Part shown: positions 48,849 through 61,201 of the stretch, piece by piece
Numbering within the stretch: position 1 is the stretch's first letter
How the letters are laid out: each line of letters begins with the position of its first letter
Virus record (IMG/VR): IMGVR_UViG_3300007508_000607
Coordinates: 1-64,000 of that record
Length of the DNA: 64,000 nt
Strand: one strand, 5' to 3'
DNA from: a virus
Program-made: the position numbers and the translations under genes
Notes under the pieces: model-generated
The model's database searches: none
Told to the model about the DNA's origin: nothing
Seen by the model: the letters and a program-made list of their open reading frames with translations, nothing else

Positions 48849-50756
48849 ATGTTTTCCCCAGACCCAAATATTAATGTTTCAGCTCTATGGGATATATTAG
48901 GAACTTTTTATGGTAAGCTTGATAAAGAAAGTAAGGAAAGAATAGAAGCTTTTTGAACTGCACTGTTCGAAGGAACAGAAGGATTAACATATGATCTGTA
49001 TCAATCTAATCTTACTCAATATTTAGATCTATCAAGAGGGTACATAGAACATGGTCACCAAATTTACGATATAATTTTTGAAGGTGACGAGAAGAACACT
49101 ATAAATATGATTAGTGGTCTCCACTATTACAAACTGCCAGGAGACAATATGTACTTGTCAATTCCTGAATTAAGTGGTATAAACACTGGGCAAGTTTTAC
49201 AAGAAGGCACGGATTACGAGATCCATAACTTACACTATTTAAAATTTTTAACCGATGTAAATTCTTATGAAAACAACGGTAACGAATACACCACTGCCAA
49301 TAGTGGGATAAACTTGGATACAAATCAGATGCCTGGTAACTACGGGGAGTCGTACTACTCTGTTGAGGGAATAAGTTTAGTTCCGTCATTAACCGGAGTA
49401 TTTTTCTCAGCATTTGGTGATCCTAACCCAGAAAAAATTATACTTAGTGGTCGGTACGAACCCTTTGTAAGCGGGTGGCATGAAGAGAATAAGAATTACC
49501 TAGAGAAAAAGAAGGAGTGGGCTTTACATTTAACTAAGCTAACCCAGGCAATGTACTCGACATCTAAAAAACATCCTACCTTAAAAAATTTACAAAACTT
49601 GTACTCTCTTATTTTAGGTGTGCCTTTTAGTTATGAGTCTGGAGTAGTAACTAATTTAACTAGTAATTCTTCCAATAACTACATTACTATATCCGGATTG
49701 ACGGGGGACATAGTTTATGAGGTTACTAGTGACTCTCATTTCTCCCCATCAGTAGGAGATACTGTAGATAAATTCTCTTCATTGGTATCAGGTGTGTCGA
49801 TGTATGATTACAGTAGTGACCCCTCTATGATATCTGGCATACTTACAAGAAACGGAGATACATTTAAAGTGACCACATCCTTAAAAGAAGCGGGAGATGA
49901 TGGATATTACGACGGAGGTAAAAATCAATTTTCTATAAATGGCGAAAAAAGAAAATCTATTTCATTAGTCAGAAGAAAACGCTATAAATTTGAAGTTGAA
50001 TCCAATAACCACGCTTTTTACTTCTCATCAGATGTTAGAGGCGGGTACCCATTAAGGGACGAAGAAAATAGATTAGTTGAAAACGGGAAGTCTGAAGTAG
50101 GGAATGTGTTCTTTACTCCATTGAAAGACACTCCAAGTACGGTTTATTACCAGTGTGCCTATCATGAGAACGAGGGAGGTAAAGTAAATATTATAGACGA
50201 CGAGAGTCGATACTTAGGAGACGTATCAAATCCACAGGAGTTTTACCATACTTTGGGTATACAAGTTACCAACCGTGTGAAGGACGTATTTAAAGGCCAC
50301 AAACTCTTTATAGATAAATTTCTTACTGACAGGGTACCTCCTGGTTTAAAAGCAAATGTTTTTAATTTACCTCCGGAAGTAGTTACTTACTCAGATTATG
50401 AGTGGTATGATCCAACATCATCTTCAGCAAATATTTTACTTTCGGGCTTGGTTTCTGACCCTGAAGACGATATATTAAATTATAAATGAGAGCTTGTAGA
50501 ACCAATAGAAAGTTATGGGGGTTCTGACTTAGGGGTGACTATAGCTAATGATACAAATTTAGAATCGTCGGCTATCGTCTCTAACGTACCACCTACTAAC
50601 AGGCTATATAAATTTAAATTGACAACTTACGATTCAGATAATTCAGTCGAAACTGAGCATTTGGTAAAAGTATCTGGTACAAGCGAGTGAACAACTTGGG
50701 GAGAAGACGGATGAACACTGTGAGATGCAGAACTACCTTATGAAGATTTACCTTAA
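48849..50756 (+). CDS. Tail/baseplate protein with a cupredoxin-like domain (five TGAs as Trp)
   Basis: TGA at residues 36, 547, 614, 622 and 625 read as Trp gives 635 residues. The N-terminal 200 residues are helical then beta-rich. Residues about 376-450 look like a plastocyanin-type domain: NNHAFYFSS, FTPLKDTPSTVYYQCAYHENEGG. The expected copper ligands His, Cys and His are present, while the axial Met position is Glu. The C-terminus after W547 is a PKD-like beta domain. The last 23 residues contain three of the five TGAs (WTTWGEDGWTLWDAE region). Confidence 0.65.
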
Positions 50757-50780
50757 TTTAGATAACGGATAAGAAAAGAT

Positions 50781-53510
50781 ATGGCAAATATAACATTAAT
50801 TACGTCAGGGATGACTCCTAGAGAAGGTATGAATACTATGAATAGTAATATGGCTAGTATTGATGCGGACTTGGATGTATTCGACGTTGACAACGCGACT
50901 TCAGAAACTTACGAAGCTATAGGTCCCAACGCCCCAGCTAGCAGTGTTTTAGTAGGTACGAGTGCAACACAAACCTTAAAAAACAAAACTATTACATCTG
51001 AAAATTCAGTAGATGATTTAGGGGTTTCTGGCGATAATGCACTAAATATAGGTAGAAAAGACTTACACAGCACACTAATAAAATTTGATTCACCGGAAGA
51101 TAACGACAACAACTATTCATCTTACGAGATGGCTGTAGATGATACAAATGAAGTAAGTGTAATTACGGTGTCAGGCTCTAATGGCATAACGACAGACTGA
51201 ACTCCAAATCAACCACACGGAACTCTAGAGATATCTCTTGACTCAGATGCACAACTTGTAAAGACCGGGCAAACTTTAACTTTTGGAGAAGGGAATACTT
51301 TAACGTCTGGATTTAAAATGGATGTTCAAGGTCAAGTATTGATGTCAGAAAACCTATCCATAGGGAACGATGTTACGGGCGTGTCCTCTGATCCACTAAC
51401 TATATATGACTCTAGCGATAATCTTGCAACCTTCGAAAGTTCAGATGCTAGTTCTTACATAACAATAAAAAATTCTTCTTATAAAGCAGTAAAATTTTCA
51501 GATAGTACTGAGACAAAATCTTACGTAGGTAGGCATGATGACGGTACTTTTAGGATTATACAGAACTCTTCGTTTGGTAGTACTGATGGTATAGTAATGA
51601 GTACCACCGGTAATGTCGGTATACAAACTTCAAGTGGTTTAGATACTTATAAACTACATGTGTCTGGAGACACTAAAGTAGACGGAACTCTTCTCTCTAC
51701 AGGTAATGTAGATTTTGACAGTGACTTAAACGTAGATGGTAATTCTTCATTAGTTGGAACTCTGGAAGTTACTGGTGCAACAACTTTATCAAATGACTTA
51801 TATGTATCTGGTAATCAAGGTATAGGTACTACCTCTCCTACCGTTAGTGGTCTAGATATAGACGTGACTAGCGCTAATGGAAATATTATACGAGTAAAGA
51901 ATAGTGGGACAGGTTCCTTTATATCTTTCGAGGACCAGGGATCCACAGCTAATTACAATTGGATAGGAGCAACAAGCAACAACTTAATTTTTAGAGCAAA
52001 TAACGAAGAACGAGTCAGGGTAACATACAACGGTAAAGTAGGAATAAACGAAACTAACCCACAACAAACTTTACATGTTGGTGGACAAATTAGAATAGAA
52101 GATACAGACGCTAGATTAGAAATACATGATACTACTGGGGATAACTACAGAATACAAAACCAAAATGGTACTTTAAAATTTATAAATAGTACTGACTCCG
52201 ATAGGGAAGATATTGCTATTACTGGGGGCGGTCGGGTAGGTATTGATAAGTCAGTTCCGGAGGGTAAGTTACATGTATACTCCTCGGCATCAGAATCCAA
52301 TGATGTATCAGCAGTTTTTGAGGGTGATGATCATTCAATAGTACGGATTAAGGGAACAGGACAAAGAACTATAAACTTTGTAAATAGTAGTAGTGATACT
52401 AACTGGATGATTGGGATGGATGACTCCAACGGTTCCGGAGGAAATGCATCAGACTATATTATTAAACAAGGTGACAATGTAGTGCCGGAGTTTATAGTTG
52501 ATACATCAGGTAATATAGGTATCAATACTAATAACCCTGAACGTAAACTTGATGTTAATGCAACAAACTTAAATAATGCCTTCAGAGTAAGGGACTCATC
52601 GTCATATATAATGACTAATACTATCGGAGGGTCCCCTGTTTTAGAGATGCAGGACGACACAGGATCAGCTTTTATAAAGTTTATAAAAGGATCTGATACA
52701 GAAAACGACGTATTTTTACGTGCATATGATGGAAAGATAGGAATAAGTAATAATCAAGCTGATTCACCAGATGAGTTGCTCCATGTTCGTGGAAATATAA
52801 AAGCTGATGGGTTTACAGTTGCCGGAACTCTTACTATCGGTACTTTAAACGTAACTGAGGCTTATACTACTAACGATATTACAGTAAACAATGCACTCTC
52901 TGTAAATAACTTAACTAAGTTAAGCGGACAAACTGATATTGGGGTATACTCTGATCTACAGTTTCAGCCCAATAAAGACATAAAAGATGTAAGAAAGGTA
53001 ACTGCTGATCAGTTTCAGGTAAACTCAAGTAATGATGTTCCTAATTATTGTGCCCCATTTACCACGATAATTGTTGAGTATAGCTCCGGAAATTCAAGAA
53101 AATTTGCTGATGATACATCACCTGTTCATGGAAGGATAGGCTGGTCAGATACAGACAACGCTACTTCAATAAATGCTCCATTTAATGGGACAGGCTCTTC
53201 ATCTAAGTATACTTACTGACCTAAATCTGGATATTATAGAATAGTAGCTAATGTGGGAGCAAATTATACTTACTCCGGAGATGATGCAAAGTCGTACATA
53301 AAGGCATTAGTAGACAATACTACGGTAGGAGTATCATACTCATCTGATTATAATAGTAATGGTGATACTGTTCAGTATTATTCACTTCACGGGGTGTATC
53401 GTTGCACATCCTCTGGATTTAAACAACTTACTTTTAAACTGGATGACAGGGATCATGTAGATTTTTGTATGTTATTTAATTGTACAGTAGAATGAATAGC
53501 ACCTTTATAA
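50781..53510 (+). CDS. Long tail fibre protein (three TGAs as Trp)
   Basis: TGA at residues 140, 813 and 905 read as Trp gives 909 residues. The N-terminus (residues 1-60) is a short attachment-type segment. Residues 180-680 hold many shaft repeats of the GNVGI...LHVSG type (IGTTSP, VGINETNPQQTLHVGG, VGIDKSVPEGKLHV, IGINTNNPERKLDV, and more). The C-terminal 150 residues form a compact domain with a WPKSGYYRI-type strand made by the second TGA. A ribosome binding site (AAGA) is weak. It is likely the main receptor-recognising fibre. Confidence 0.8.
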
Positions 53511-53527
53511 AATAGGAAGATAAAAAT

Positions 53528-56500
53528 ATGAGAATAAAAATACCATCAGGAACAGTACAGAATTTAGAGAAAGTATTTGACGATCTTCAGGTAGCTGTAC
53601 AATCAAACTTGTCTAAAAGACTGAATACATTATTTAATTCTTTTGCAATTCCAGTCGACTTGGTAAACGGGGACGTTTCTATATCAGACTCTACTTTAAA
53701 AGTTTTTTCACAGCCAACATCCGGGGTACCAACACAATTTTTAGTTCAACCAGGTAAGGCATTTTTTAGTAATGGTAACCTACTAAATTTAGAATCAAAC
53801 ACATATTTTTCTCTCCCGGAATTAGGGATAACTACACAAGCTGATACTATATATCTTATAAAAGGATCATTCCAAGAAGTAGGTAGTAACCCAGTGTCAG
53901 CAATGAATGCTTTTTTATATGATACTTCGGGAGAAACTCCTTATTCTAAAAGAAACACTTTATATACCGATTCATTCATACCTTCTATTAAAGTATTGGT
54001 TTCTGGGGATAACCTAAATTCATCTTTAATTGTAGACCCATTGAATGAAGTTCCATTAGCAATAGTAAAAACTGATAGTACTGGAAAATTAATTAATACG
54101 AGTACTTTCACATTTCTTGACTCATCGAGTAAAACATGGGTATCTGATTCAAATGGTGTTATAGACTTGAGATCTTTATCCTCACTAAAAATATCAAAGA
54201 ATGTTCTTGACGAGAATGATGTAATTTTAAAAGATAGGGATTCTACAGGAAATTTTAAACAGCAAGGTAAGGTTGAGTTTGGTGATGATATACTTGTATC
54301 TGACGATGTTTTTATTGTAAATAAAAGCGAAGGAAAGGTTGGGATAAAAACTGGTACTCCTACTTCAGAGCTAACAATTGATGGTAATATAGAATTTACT
54401 CCTAGTACGTCGAGACGAGTATATATGGGTGGGCAAGCAGAAGCCACTTTTGGAGTTGCTTATTCTACTGATATGCCAGATCACGGTATTTTTTATACGG
54501 AGGGTTCTCCTGATATTATAAACCTGTCCCCTAATGGAAGTTCAGTTGCTGGGGTAGTCACCGTTACTGGTGATGGGAAAGTAGGTATAAATAAAACAAA
54601 CCCTGATGAAGCATTGCACCTAGAAGGAAGTATTAGGGGCGACCAAGATGGCGGATCAATAAGAATTCAAACAGCAAGTGGGTGGACAAATATCGGTTCA
54701 CAAAACAGTAATTGAACTCACATACAAACAGATAGAGAGAGATTTTATTTTAATAAAGAAGTAGTTGTAAATACCGGAAAAATCAGTTCTTATGATGAGA
54801 ATTTAGTTTTGAAGGCTGACTACGATAACTCTATAACGGACAATCAACTATATTTAAAAACAGACGGGTCTATTGGTGTTGGGTACGTACCATCTTCTAC
54901 AGATATATCATCTTTACATATTAAACAGACGTCTGACTTGTGGAAAGCTTTGACTATCCATAACGCTGATGATACTAGTTCTATTAGTGTATATACTGGA
55001 ACAAGCGAATCATTTATAGAGACAGACTCTACCTCAAATTTAGTAATTAAAACTGGTAGTAATGACAGAATTTTAGTAAGATACCTTGATGGCCATGTGG
55101 GAATTAATAATCTATCTCCAGATGAAATGCTTCATGTTATCGGAAACATAAAATCATCGGACACTATTTACTCAAAAGATGCAGACTTGTCTGGAAATCT
55201 TACAGTGAATAAGTTAGGAACAATACAGAATTTAACTGGAGGGTTTGCACAGTTACAAGAAGTTAACATTGTTGGGGACGGCGGACTTTCAGTTTCTGGG
55301 GGGTCAGCATCTATACAAACGTTATATAATGCATATGGGACAATAGAAAATTTAGATGTTAGTAACTCATCAACAATAAATGAAGCATCAATTAAAAGTT
55401 TGAGCGTTCCAACTGCATCTGGTCAAAACTTTACTAATATGGGTGCAGGATTTGATAGGTCTGGAAACCTGGCTTTAGGGGTTAACAAGCCTATAAACAC
55501 TGAAAACTCTAGACTTTTAGTAAAAGGTGACACTAGATTTTTTAATGACTCTGGTAGTGCAGCCAATTTTAATCTTGGTGGCGTTGCAACTTCTGGTGGA
55601 TTTAACTTTCAGGTCAATGGATCAGATATGGAAGTCACAGGCCCTGGAGGACACGTTGCTTCCTTTAGAAGCTTAGACGGAGTTTTATATTCTCCTAAAA
55701 TTCTAGCAGACGATATAGACTTAGTCCAAGACCCAACATTAAGCGGTACCCGTACCTTTGGGTGGGGCTATGCTAACATGAGTATACTTGATATTGATGC
55801 TAATGAAGTTAGGACGGGTGGAGCAAGTATAGGACAATCTTCTGAATTTACTGGAGTGACGACTTTACATGACGCAGTTATATATGGACTTACATTAGGT
55901 GGAGGCGATGAAGGATCCAATGTATATATAAGTGGCGTTACAAATGAAGAATTTTATCTAGGTCTTGGAACTGATAACCAAAGAATGGTAGCTACGGTAG
56001 CAGGAACCCCAACAACATTAACAAATTTCAGACTGTATGATATATACCCGACATCTAATAAAGAAGAGCAGGCTGGATTTGTGTCATTGAAGTGGAATTA
56101 TGATGGATTAAGTTTTGTAGCAGGTCAAGCTCCGTCAGTAGGGGGAAATACCGTGAAGCTTACCCATTTTACTATGTCTAGCAATGATTTACTACTAGCT
56201 TCTGGAAAAACATTGTACTTAGAAGAAACATCTAATTCTTATGAGATATTGTCTATAGTAGATAATAGTACTGACATTGAAGTTACAATAAGAGGAGTCT
56301 TCTCACAAAGTGACCAAGACTCTGCAGCTACTGCTCGCATTGTAGATAGACATGTTACTGATTATGTTTTAAAATGTATCGAGTTAGATTTAAATACATC
56401 ACAACCAACTGGGTATGTAGAAACATATATGCTAGATTCTGAGTTTGTAACTAACCCAAATTATATCGTAAAGTTAAACTTAGGAAAAAGATGGTATTTT

Positions 56501-57184
56501 GAATTAAAGGGTAAAAACTCTTACTTAGAAGGTAGCTTTGAAAGAATGCCAGCAGGTACATATGATCCTGATCATGACGGGGTAGGCTATGTTTCTTACT
56601 CACAAAATTACTTACATGAGCTGCCGGACATAACCACAGCAGCGGGTATATCTTTAACGAGCAGTGTATTTGGATTTAATATTGAGATTGTGGGAAGTGG
56701 TTGGTACGATTCGACAGATGATCAAAATAGCGCGCATGAATTTGAAGTAGTTTACTCAAAAACAGAGAACCCCTCTTTTTCTGCATCTGATACAAGCGTC
56801 ACAAAATTTATAACTGGGAACAAACTTACTCCTGTTACTACTAATACGCCGTCTATGTGGTACGTAAAGGTTAGGCCTTTACAGAATAAACAACCCGTTG
56901 GAACAGAACTTTACAGTGATATAGTCAGTGGTGGTGGTGGTATAGCTCCTGGGGACCAGATTTTGGTGCAGATGCCTGTGAATGTTACAGTAGTTTCAGG
57001 GTTAGTAACCAAAGACGTAGGAACGGGAGACGTTACTTTTAATGCTTTTGATAAAAATGGGGATGAAATTACTATGGGTAACGGCGAACAGACTGGTAAG
57101 GATATTATTATAAAAGACTCCACTGGTAGTACTAATAAGGGAGAAACAAAAATTAACAGGCACTCAACAACCTTTAGCGCATAG
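53528..57184 (+). CDS. Long tail fibre protein (one TGA as Trp)
   Basis: This 1218-residue protein has TGA at residue 396 read as Trp, giving NWTHIQTDRERFYF, a shaft motif seen in other phage fibres where Trp is invariant. The N-terminal 130 residues resemble a baseplate-attachment domain (VFDDLQVAVQSNLSKRL, LNLESNTYF). Shaft repeats (VGIKTGTPTSELTIDG, VGINKTNPDEALHLEG, VGINNLSPDEMLHVIG) follow, then several beta domains including a fibronectin-like region near residues 1000-1130. No S74 chaperone is visible at the C-terminus. It starts 17 bases after the preceding fibre gene. Confidence 0.8.
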
Positions 57185-57193
57185 GAAATAGAT

Positions 57194-57613
57194 ATGGGAT
57201 TTACACAAAAAATGGTTTTAGATAGTGAGCCTTCTGGGCTTACAACCGGAGATAAGTGGTTTTCAGGAATTACAGAAGGAGCTAGAGAGTTACATAGAGA
57301 AAACTTAACTGTTGACTTTACACTCACTAGTATTACTTTTGATTGTAAGGGAGCAGACGGAGTAAGTGGGTCTGATCCAGCAATTATACGAGTCTACCAA
57401 AGTGGTCAAAAGTCTATGGCGGCTATACTAGAAGTTTCTGGTACCGGAATTTTTTCTCAGTCTATAAATGTCGATATCACTGCTGCTCAAGGATCAACAA
57501 GAACTATGATTATTGATGCCTTTGACCCCGATGATACCTCACCAAATAATGATTGTGCATTTACTGGCAGTATTTCCATAACAGGAAAGCCGAAAATATC
57601 AGATAATGGTTAG
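57194..57613 (+). CDS. Small beta-rich fibre-region protein, unknown
   Basis: This 139-residue protein is strand-rich without a signal peptide. A central segment VDFTLTSITFDCKGADGVSG and a C-terminal CAFTGSISITG suggest a beta sandwich. It sits between long fibre genes and an FN3-like protein and may be a fibre tip or fibre-attachment subunit. No TGA. No family recognised. Confidence 0.6.
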   Translation: MGFTQKMVLDSEPSGLTTGDKWFSGITEGARELHRENLTVDFTLTSITFDCKGADGVSGSDPAIIRVYQSGQKSMAAILEVSGTGIFSQSINVDITAAQGSTRTMIIDAFDPDDTSPNNDCAFTGSISITGKPKISDNG

Positions 57614-57619
57614 TAAGTC

Positions 57620-58648
57620 ATGGCTTCTTATAAGGCTAGACTAGACAAAAGTGGTGTAATGGCCTCCATATATAATTCTAATAGCATTAGAGTTGATGTG
57701 GATGTGACTGATAAGTATGGTTTTTATGAGTTTAAAAATTTAGTAACAGGTCCATACCTAATAAAATTTTATGGTATGGGGTACTCGTCAGATGACAATA
57801 TAAATATTAGCATAGTTGACGAATTCGATGCAGAGGACACAGCTCCTTTAACTTTTCAAACTCCACCTGCTTTAGGCGTTACAGAAGGTAACCCATTTTC
57901 AGGACAACAGGGGGAAGGTAGTGAAGGTATATTTGCATTCAGTAATCTACAACCATCCACAGGAATCTTAGGTAAAGTAGATATTTTTTATAAATTATCA
58001 TCATCCTCAGATTATAATGTCCTATTTTCTTTAAGTATAGGAGACGATACTCCCGGTTATGATAAAGCAAATGGATTGCTAGAGACTGACTTTCCAATAG
58101 AATTGGTAGATAAGCCCTCTACTTATGATTTCAAAGTTTTCTTTTTTAACCCTTCCAGTGAGCCAGCTTTAAATTCATCCAACGACACTATTACTGCAGA
58201 TGACACATCTATAACCTTTAACGGTATTCCAGATTTAGACGAGTACATAGGAGTAACAGGTGTAGAAGTCAGTAACAGTAATGCTGCTGGCACAAAAGTA
58301 CCTACTAATGAAATTATAGTTACATGGGATGACATGTCTAATGAATCTGCTGGTACTTACGAAGACGCATCCGGTAGTTCTGTGACCGTATCAGAAAATC
58401 AGTTAAAAAATATATCTTCTTATATTGTATATATGTATGTGAGTGCTGGTACTTCGCCCCCTTCAAACGGTGAAAATTATCCTAATAAAACAGAAACTAA
58501 TGGAGAGTGGTACATGCTGGATACAATTCATTCTAGCCAGCAGAGAGCCAGCCTAAGAGTTCCTCAACAAAAATCAGTTATGCTGTGAATTGGTTTTCTT
58601 ACAGGAGGGACTTCTTCGTCTACTACAAGTAATGAGTACAACTTCTAG
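57620..58648 (+). CDS. Multi-domain beta-sandwich protein, FN3-like (one TGA as Trp)
   Basis: This 342-residue protein has TGA at residue 323 read as Trp (KSVMLWIGF), extending the protein by 20 residues to TAG. Residues 1-75 resemble a carboxypeptidase-regulatory-like beta domain (VTDKYGFYEFKNLVTGPYLIKF). Residues 90-200 and 205-320 look like fibronectin-III repeats. It lies 6 bases after its neighbour. Such modules occur in virion decoration and fibre proteins that bind sugars. Confidence 0.6.
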
Positions 58649-58699
58649 TGGTTCTAAAACTACAGTTGTACAGAAAGCAAAAAATACGTATATTTAATT

Positions 58700-59269
58700 A
58701 TGTCAAGTACAACAAATTTATTAGCAGTCCCAGGCGACGATGATGTCGATTTGCAAACACTTAAAAATTTTGCACTAACAGTTAGTTGGGCTAGTAAAGC
58801 TATACTAGAGGTTTTTTATGATGAGGTGTTAAGACATGAATCTTCGCCAGGAGACTTGGTAGTCAACGGAGGGGAATTAACCACTCCAGTGACAGCTTCG
58901 TCTTTAACTTCGTACACTTGGAATTCAAAATATTTTCCTTTAGTCTCGGGTACAGAATCTTTAACAAAAGCTACAATGGATATTGGTGCAACTACTTATG
59001 GATTAGGCAGTGTAAAAGTTGATGCAACTTTAAACTCCGGCTTAAATTGGTATACTTGGTATGATACGGATACAGCGGGAACAGGGGGAGACTACCCCGA
59101 CGGATTTTTAAACAGGAGTAAGATAGAAAAAACAGCAGATACGGTTTTGACTTCTGGCCAAACAGCTGCTATAAGGGTAACTATTACAACTGACTCATCT
59201 GGGTTTGGCGGAGCAGTTGATTATGTTGCATTACTCACAGACCCAGATCTTTTTGATTACGGGTATTAA
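58700..59269 (+). CDS. Virion-associated beta-rich protein, unknown
   Basis: This 189-residue protein has the pattern of a jelly-roll or beta-sandwich fold (SSLTSYTWNSKYFPLVSG, LNWYTWYDTDTAG). It follows an unoccupied 51-base gap and precedes the glycosyltransferase cluster by 15 bases. Trp codons are TGG. Function unknown; a virion or glycan-binding role is suggested only by location. Confidence 0.55.
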   Translation: MSSTTNLLAVPGDDDVDLQTLKNFALTVSWASKAILEVFYDEVLRHESSPGDLVVNGGELTTPVTASSLTSYTWNSKYFPLVSGTESLTKATMDIGATTYGLGSVKVDATLNSGLNWYTWYDTDTAGTGGDYPDGFLNRSKIEKTADTVLTSGQTAAIRVTITTDSSGFGGAVDYVALLTDPDLFDYGY

Positions 59270-59284
59270 ACCAACTTTGTACTT

Positions 59285-60430
59285 ATGAATGAATATAATA
59301 TACACTTTGTTTCCTACCCAGTGTTACCAGTACAATATTATCATAATGTTTATGGAGGCAACCCCTTCAACCAAAAAACATATTTATTAAGTAGGACTTT
59401 AGTTAAAAACGGGATAAAAACATACTACTACGGATGGGATGATAGTGAGTTTATATGCACTAAGAAATTTAATGTAGATACTCACAAAAAATATATTTAT
59501 AAAAATAGGAGTAATCTTGTGCGCGGGTTATCTCAGAAAGCCATAGAAACCTGAACAGCCAAATTTTTAGATCAATACAAAAAAAATAAGAGCTCAGGAA
59601 TAGTAAATGATAAATCCATTTTTTTATTTTCTGGAAATTGTTCTATCATACCTGCTATAAATGATGCATTAACTAAAGATAACATGATAACATGCGAATA
59701 CCCTGTTGCTTATTTAGTATCATCTAGTCAATACAAAATTTTTGAGTCTACTTCAATCCTACATTTATTCATGGGATGAAATCACTGTAATAATACTAAC
59801 CACATTAGTTGACAAGACATTAGAAAGATAGATACAGCTAATCCAAATTTCTGACTATACAAAAAAATTAGTCCAATAATGGATGTGGATGCTCTTACTT
59901 TTTCTGAAACTTGCTCTGGTTATCATCTATATATTGGGAGGCCTATTGAAACTAAAGGAATATCTATAGTGCTTTCATTGATTAAAGAGTTTCCAAATGA
60001 GAAGTTTGTTTGTATGTTTAACAATGACCACACATACTCCTTCCTAGAGTCTGCAAAAAACGTAACTATTCATAAGTCACCAGAGTTTAGTGATAAAATA
60101 AATATTATAAAAAAAGCAAAATCAATCCTTTCACCAACATTAGCTTCAGAATGTTTTGGGAGTGCCCACGTTGAAGGGCAGTTATGCGGAGTGCCCGCAA
60201 TAACCACTGATTGGGGGGCTTATACAGAAACAGTTAAAAATGGTGTAAACGGTTTTAGGTGTAGAAGTTGGGACGATTTTAAATCTGCTATAAAAAATGT
60301 AGGGAATTTAAACCGGGCTGATATATCAAAAGAAGCGCATATTAAGTATGGGGAAGATCAGTTCAGTAAATTTGACTCTTTTTTTAAGTATATGGTTACA
60401 AATAAATTTAATGGGTGGTACGGAACCTAA
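59285..60430 (+). CDS. Family 4-type glycosyltransferase (four TGAs as Trp)
   Basis: TGA at residues 90, 165, 176 and 190 read as Trp joins five pieces into 381 residues. The C-terminal half carries LYIGRPIETKG, ILSPTLASECFGSAHVEG, and TTDWGAYTETVKNGVNGF, the donor-binding end of GT4 enzymes. It is paralogous to the gene at 61202-62302. The Trp of TDWGAYTE is TGG here (position 60212) but TGA in that paralogue, which is direct internal proof of the code. It probably adds sugar to fibre or host-surface glycans. Confidence 0.85.
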
Positions 60431-60432
60431 CT

Positions 60433-61200
60433 ATGAAAAACTATACTTTTATATTTATAACTGGCGCTTATAATACAGCTTCATACGCAGAAAGATATTT
60501 TAAAAGTATCTTCTCACAGACTTATAAAAATTATAATATCTGGTATGTGTGTGATGGGTGCACTGATGGTACCTATGATATTGCCAAGAAGTATTTACGT
60601 CAAGAAGATACTTTAACTGTGAATCCCTATTCAAATCGAGGGCCTATGGCATCTACATTAAAAAATCTGTCTCACCACAAAAGAGATGAATCTGAAGATA
60701 CCATTTATATATATTTAGATGGGGATGACTGGCTTTGTGATAATAAAGTATTGGAATACTTAAATGATGAATTTCAAAATGAAGACACTTGAATGGTATA
60801 CAATGGAGCTTCTATGGTGACTACTAAAGACTTAGATACTCCATCTGAAGAACGTTTTGGTGTAGAAAGTGCTTATACGAAAGAAGAGTATATGAAAGGA
60901 CTTCGTGGGGTATACTATTGAAAAGGATGGCATTTAAAGGCATGGCGAGCTCCCTTGTGAGATTATATTAATCACTCTAGATATAAAAATCTTTTCCATG
61001 CTGGTGATCGAGCTTGATTCTATGACTTATTCGATCTATGTGGATTTAATAGGGTAAAACCTTTAGAAAAACCTTTAATGGTATATAATCTTCATAACCC
61101 TTTAAATCACCATAAAGTACATGAGTCAGCTGAGAAAGAAATACAATATATAAGCACTATACCTCCTTTAAAAAAACTTAAAAGCTTAACCAAGGTCTAG
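60433..61200 (+). CDS. Family 2 glycosyltransferase (four TGAs as Trp)
   Basis: This 255-residue protein has TGA at residues 120, 163, 176 and 195 read as Trp. YTFIFITGAYNTASYAER opens the GT-A fold, IYIYLDGDDWLC holds the metal-binding DGDDW, and after the first TGA the acceptor side reads YYWKGWHLKAWRAPLWDYI and GDRAWFYDLFDLCG. All W positions fit such loops. The ATG at 60433 is chosen because an upstream GTG in frame overlaps the previous gene. It lies 2 bases after that gene's stop. Confidence 0.85.
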
Positions 61201-61201
61201 T

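Noticed and set aside
51600-55150. Repeated VGI...LHV motifs as a CRISPR array or DNA repeat
   Set aside because: The repeats are degenerate protein shaft repeats inside fibre genes with irregular spacing, not a direct-repeat array.
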